DNA from: CALZKI01 sp964567585
GTDB lineage: Bacteria > Bacillota > Clostridia > Lachnospirales > Lachnospiraceae
Reading direction: 5' to 3'
DNA length: 16,663 nt
NCBI GenBank assembly: GCA_964567585.1
Contig: CAZMND010000044.1
Span: forward strand, 1 to 16,663
Shown: piece after piece, positions 14,809 to 16,663 of the stretch
Layout: each line of letters opens with the position of its first letter
Numbering within the stretch: position 1 is the first letter of the stretch
Made by a program: the position numbers and the translations under genes
The notes under the pieces: generated by a model
Told to the model about the DNA's origin: nothing
Seen by the model: the letters and a program-made list of their open reading frames with translations, nothing else
The model's database searches: none

Positions 14809-16482
14809 TTATTTTACAAGTTCTAATCTGTTGATTGCGGAGAAAATAGCTCTTACAGACGCTCTTGTAATATTCGAACTTACACCTACGCCGTAAGTAA
14901 CCCTTCCTGCTTCCATATCCAAAAGATGGATATACGCAGCCGCCTGTGAGTTCGAACCACTCTGCAAAGCATGTTCTTCATAATCCAAAATCTTAATATC
15001 TAAGTTAAATCTTTCAACCAAACCACGTTTCACGGCATCAATAGGACCATTACCAATAGCTTCAAATATTCCATTTACACCATTTAGCGTATAAGTTACG
15101 GTTACATGTGTATCAAATACAGAATCCGTTTCTCCGCTCAAGTCATCCACCTTAAGTTTCTTAAAGTGTAATGGTTCTTTCTTATTCAAGTACTGAGCCT
15201 TAAATGCATCCATAATCTGTTCCGGTGCAACCTCACCCTGAATTTCTGAGATTTTCTGAATAACACGTGCAAATTCTTTGTGCATACCTTTTGGAAGTTT
15301 GAAACCAAAATAGTTATCCATAACAAAGGCCACGCCGCCCTTTCCGGACTGCGAATTGATACGTACAATTGGCTCGTATTCACGTCCGATATCCGCAGGA
15401 TCAATTGGAAGATACGGCACTTGCCAGATTTTGCTCTGTCTGTCTCGCATTGCCTTGACACCTTTATTGATTGCATCCTGATGCGAACCGGAGAATGCTG
15501 TAAATACAAGTTTTCCGGCATATGGATGTCTTGGGTGAATCGGCATTTTTACAAGACGCTCGTATATCTCAATAATTTCATTAATTTTTTCAATTTCAAG
15601 TCCCGGATTAATCCCCTGTGAATACATATTATAGGCAATATTCAAAATATCCACGTTACCGGTCCTTTCACCGTTGCCAAACAAAGTTCCTTCCACTCTG
15701 TCCGCGCCTGCAAGAAGTGCCAATTCCGCACTTGCCACGCCCGTACCACGGTCATTATGTGGATGAACACTTAAAATAATACTTTCTCTATCTTCGAAAT
15801 GTGTATTCATCCATTCAATCTGATCCGCATACACATTTGGTGTATTCATTTCAACTGTAGAAGGAAGATTGATAATAATCGGATTTTCCTTAGTAGCACC
15901 CCATGTTTTCTGGACTGCAGTACAAATATCCAGTGCAAAATCAAGTTCTGTACCCGTAAAACTTTCAGGCGAATATTCCAAAATAATTTTCCCCGGGAAC
16001 TTAGCAGCCCTTTCTTTTACCATTTCGGTACCTTTGATAGCAATTTCCTTGATCTGTTCCCTATCCATTCCAAATACCACATCCCTCTGTAATGTAGATG
16101 TAGAATTATAAATATGTACGATTGCCTGTTTACAACCTTCAATTGCCTCAAATGTGCGGTCGATAAGTTCTTCACGACACTGCGTAAGCACCTGTACCAC
16201 TACATCATTCGGAATCATTTTTCTGTCAATTAACTGTCTTAAGAAATCAAATTCAATCTGGCTTGCTGCCGGAAATCCAATTTCAATTTACTTATATCCC
16301 ATTTTAACAAGATATTCAAAAAACTCCAGCTTCTCATGTACTACCATCGGATCAATCAATGCCTGATTTCCATCCCTAAGGTCCACACTACACCACACCG
16401 GTGCTTTCTGTATTTCGCGATTCGGCCACTGTCTCTGTGGAAAATCCACGACCGGATTACGCTGATAACGTGTATAATTCAT
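14809..16482 (-). pseudogene. leuA: leuA, 2-isopropylmalate synthase, interrupted by an in-frame stop
   Basis: LeuA condenses acetyl-CoA with 2-oxoisovalerate, the first step of leucine synthesis. Read from the ATG at 16482 (GGAGGG eight bases before), the frame spans 557 codons, the length of the long LeuA form, but codon 65 is TAA (16288-16290). It falls in MGYK-stop-IEIGFPAASQ, where relatives have Glu (GAA), so one G-to-T change explains it; the frame is the same on both sides. The N-terminal piece holds the catalytic DLRDGNQ (residues 34-40). The long piece, open from an internal ATG at 16218, keeps the metal-binding HPHN (240-243), GNGERTGNVD and a full C-terminal leucine-sensing domain. 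The internal ATG has no ribosome site, and without RDG the product could not be active. Sequencing error is the alternative. A TAA codon excludes the usual Sec or Pyl recoding. Confidence 0.85.
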
Positions 16483-16491
16483 ATCTTTATC

Positions 16492-16497
16492 CCTCCA
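16492..16497 (-). promoter_or_regulatory. Ribosome binding site that sets the leuA start
   Basis: GGAGGG on the minus strand, eight bases before the ATG at 16482. It fixes the start at MNYTRYQRNPVV, matching family N-termini, instead of the ATG at 16536, which lies inside the preceding hairpin region. Confidence 0.75.
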
Positions 16498-16498
16498 A

Positions 16499-16535
16499 AA
16501 TATAATAAAATGCCCATGAGAACTACCCACGGGCA
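16499..16535 (-). terminator. Intrinsic terminator or attenuator after the HPr gene
   Basis: On the minus strand, TGCCCGTG (16528-16535) pairs with CATGGGCA (16511-16518) across a 9-base loop (eight pairs, one G-U), followed by TTTTATTATATTTT. It starts 12 bp after the HPr stop. The U-rich tail runs directly into the leuA ribosome site, leaving no room for a separate leuA promoter, so leuA would depend on read-through or on a promoter inside the HPr gene. Confidence 0.75.
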
Positions 16536-16547
16536 CAATAAAATCGA

Positions 16548-16663
16548 TTATTCTCCAAAACCGCTTTCGATGACTTCAACCAAAGTTTCCAATGCTTCCG
16601 CTTCATCTTCGCCATCACAAATCAGTTCGATTTCATCACCACATTTTACGCACGCACCAAGTA
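16548..16663 (-). CDS. HPr-family phosphocarrier protein, C-terminal part (runs off the right edge)
   Basis: Only the last 37 complete codons are present, ending GFGE then TAA at 16548-16550. The sequence (LGACVKCGDEIELICDGEDE followed by AEALETLVEVIESGFGE) matches the end of HPr proteins: the strand after the regulatory Ser46 helix, the G-DE-I-x-I turn, and the final acidic helix. HPr passes phosphate from enzyme I to PTS sugar permeases and, when phosphorylated on Ser in Firmicutes, acts with CcpA in catabolite control. The active His15 and Ser46 lie outside the window, so it could be classical HPr or a Crh-like paralogue. Confidence 0.85.
   Translation of the reverse strand, partial: LGACVKCGDEIELICDGEDEAEALETLVEVIESGFGE

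Noticed and set aside
14809..16218. A functional shorter LeuA starting at 16218
   Set aside because: The ATG has no ribosome site and the product would lack the catalytic DLRDGNQ segment, so it is better read as the rest of a broken gene.
16288..16536. A separate small gene beginning at the ATG at 16536
   Set aside because: Its first 18 codons lie in the terminator hairpin and leader; the rest is the N-terminus of leuA starting at 16482, cut off by the TAA.
1..16663. CRISPR arrays, insertion sequences, tRNA or rRNA genes, riboswitches and ops/JUMPstart elements
   Set aside because: I looked for regular repeats, transposase frames, conserved RNA motifs and GGCGGTAGC-type sites in the gaps and found none that could be supported.

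Overview
The window looks like the chromosome of a low-GC Firmicute of the class Clostridia, most likely Lachnospiraceae (relatives of Roseburia, Eubacterium, Butyrivibrio). This rests on the Spo0A-type DNA-binding protein, the DUF3048 (YerB-like) lipoprotein, the EpsG-type polymerase, AGGAGG-type ribosome sites and the overall A+T richness. It is an inference from protein character; no rRNA is present.

Layout. Nearly all of positions 1-13431 is one leftward (minus-strand) exopolysaccharide locus. It begins at a good promoter (-35 TTGAAA, 17 bp, -10 TATACT, 13475-13503) with three GDP-L-fucose genes in tight succession: gmd, a GDP-L-fucose synthase and a mannose-1-phosphate guanylyltransferase. 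A 161-bp gap follows, holding a canonical 0A box (TGTCGAA) beside short palindromes. Next comes a small gene for a free-standing Spo0A DNA-binding domain without a receiver. After a dyad and a second promoter (9657-9685) come a large membrane protein of unknown function, a family-2 glycosyltransferase, the priming undecaprenyl-phosphate sugar transferase, a Wzz-like chain-length protein with an apparently degenerate kinase-like tail, an EpsG-type polymerase, two family-4 glycosyltransferases, another family-2 glycosyltransferase and the start of an MBOAT O-acyltransferase that runs off the left edge.

Right of the locus, across a 182-bp divergent promoter region with overlapping inverted repeats, a DUF3048 lipoprotein gene reads rightward and ends in a bidirectional terminator. 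It faces a leftward leuA (2-isopropylmalate synthase) that carries an in-frame TAA at codon 65. At the right edge is the 3' end of an HPr gene with its own terminator-like hairpin directly before the leuA ribosome site.

How it works together. ManC, Gmd and Fcl would supply GDP-mannose and GDP-L-fucose. The priming transferase would load the first sugar phosphate on undecaprenyl phosphate, and the four GT2/GT4 enzymes would extend the repeat unit. The EpsG-like protein would polymerise under control of the Wzz-like protein, and the MBOAT protein would acetylate the product. No flippase, intact BY-kinase or recognisable fucosyltransferase is visible; these may lie beyond the left edge. The most unusual element is the orphan Spo0A effector domain with a 0A box in its own leader, inside a fucose-polysaccharide operon. 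No stretch longer than about 300 bases lacks a gene.
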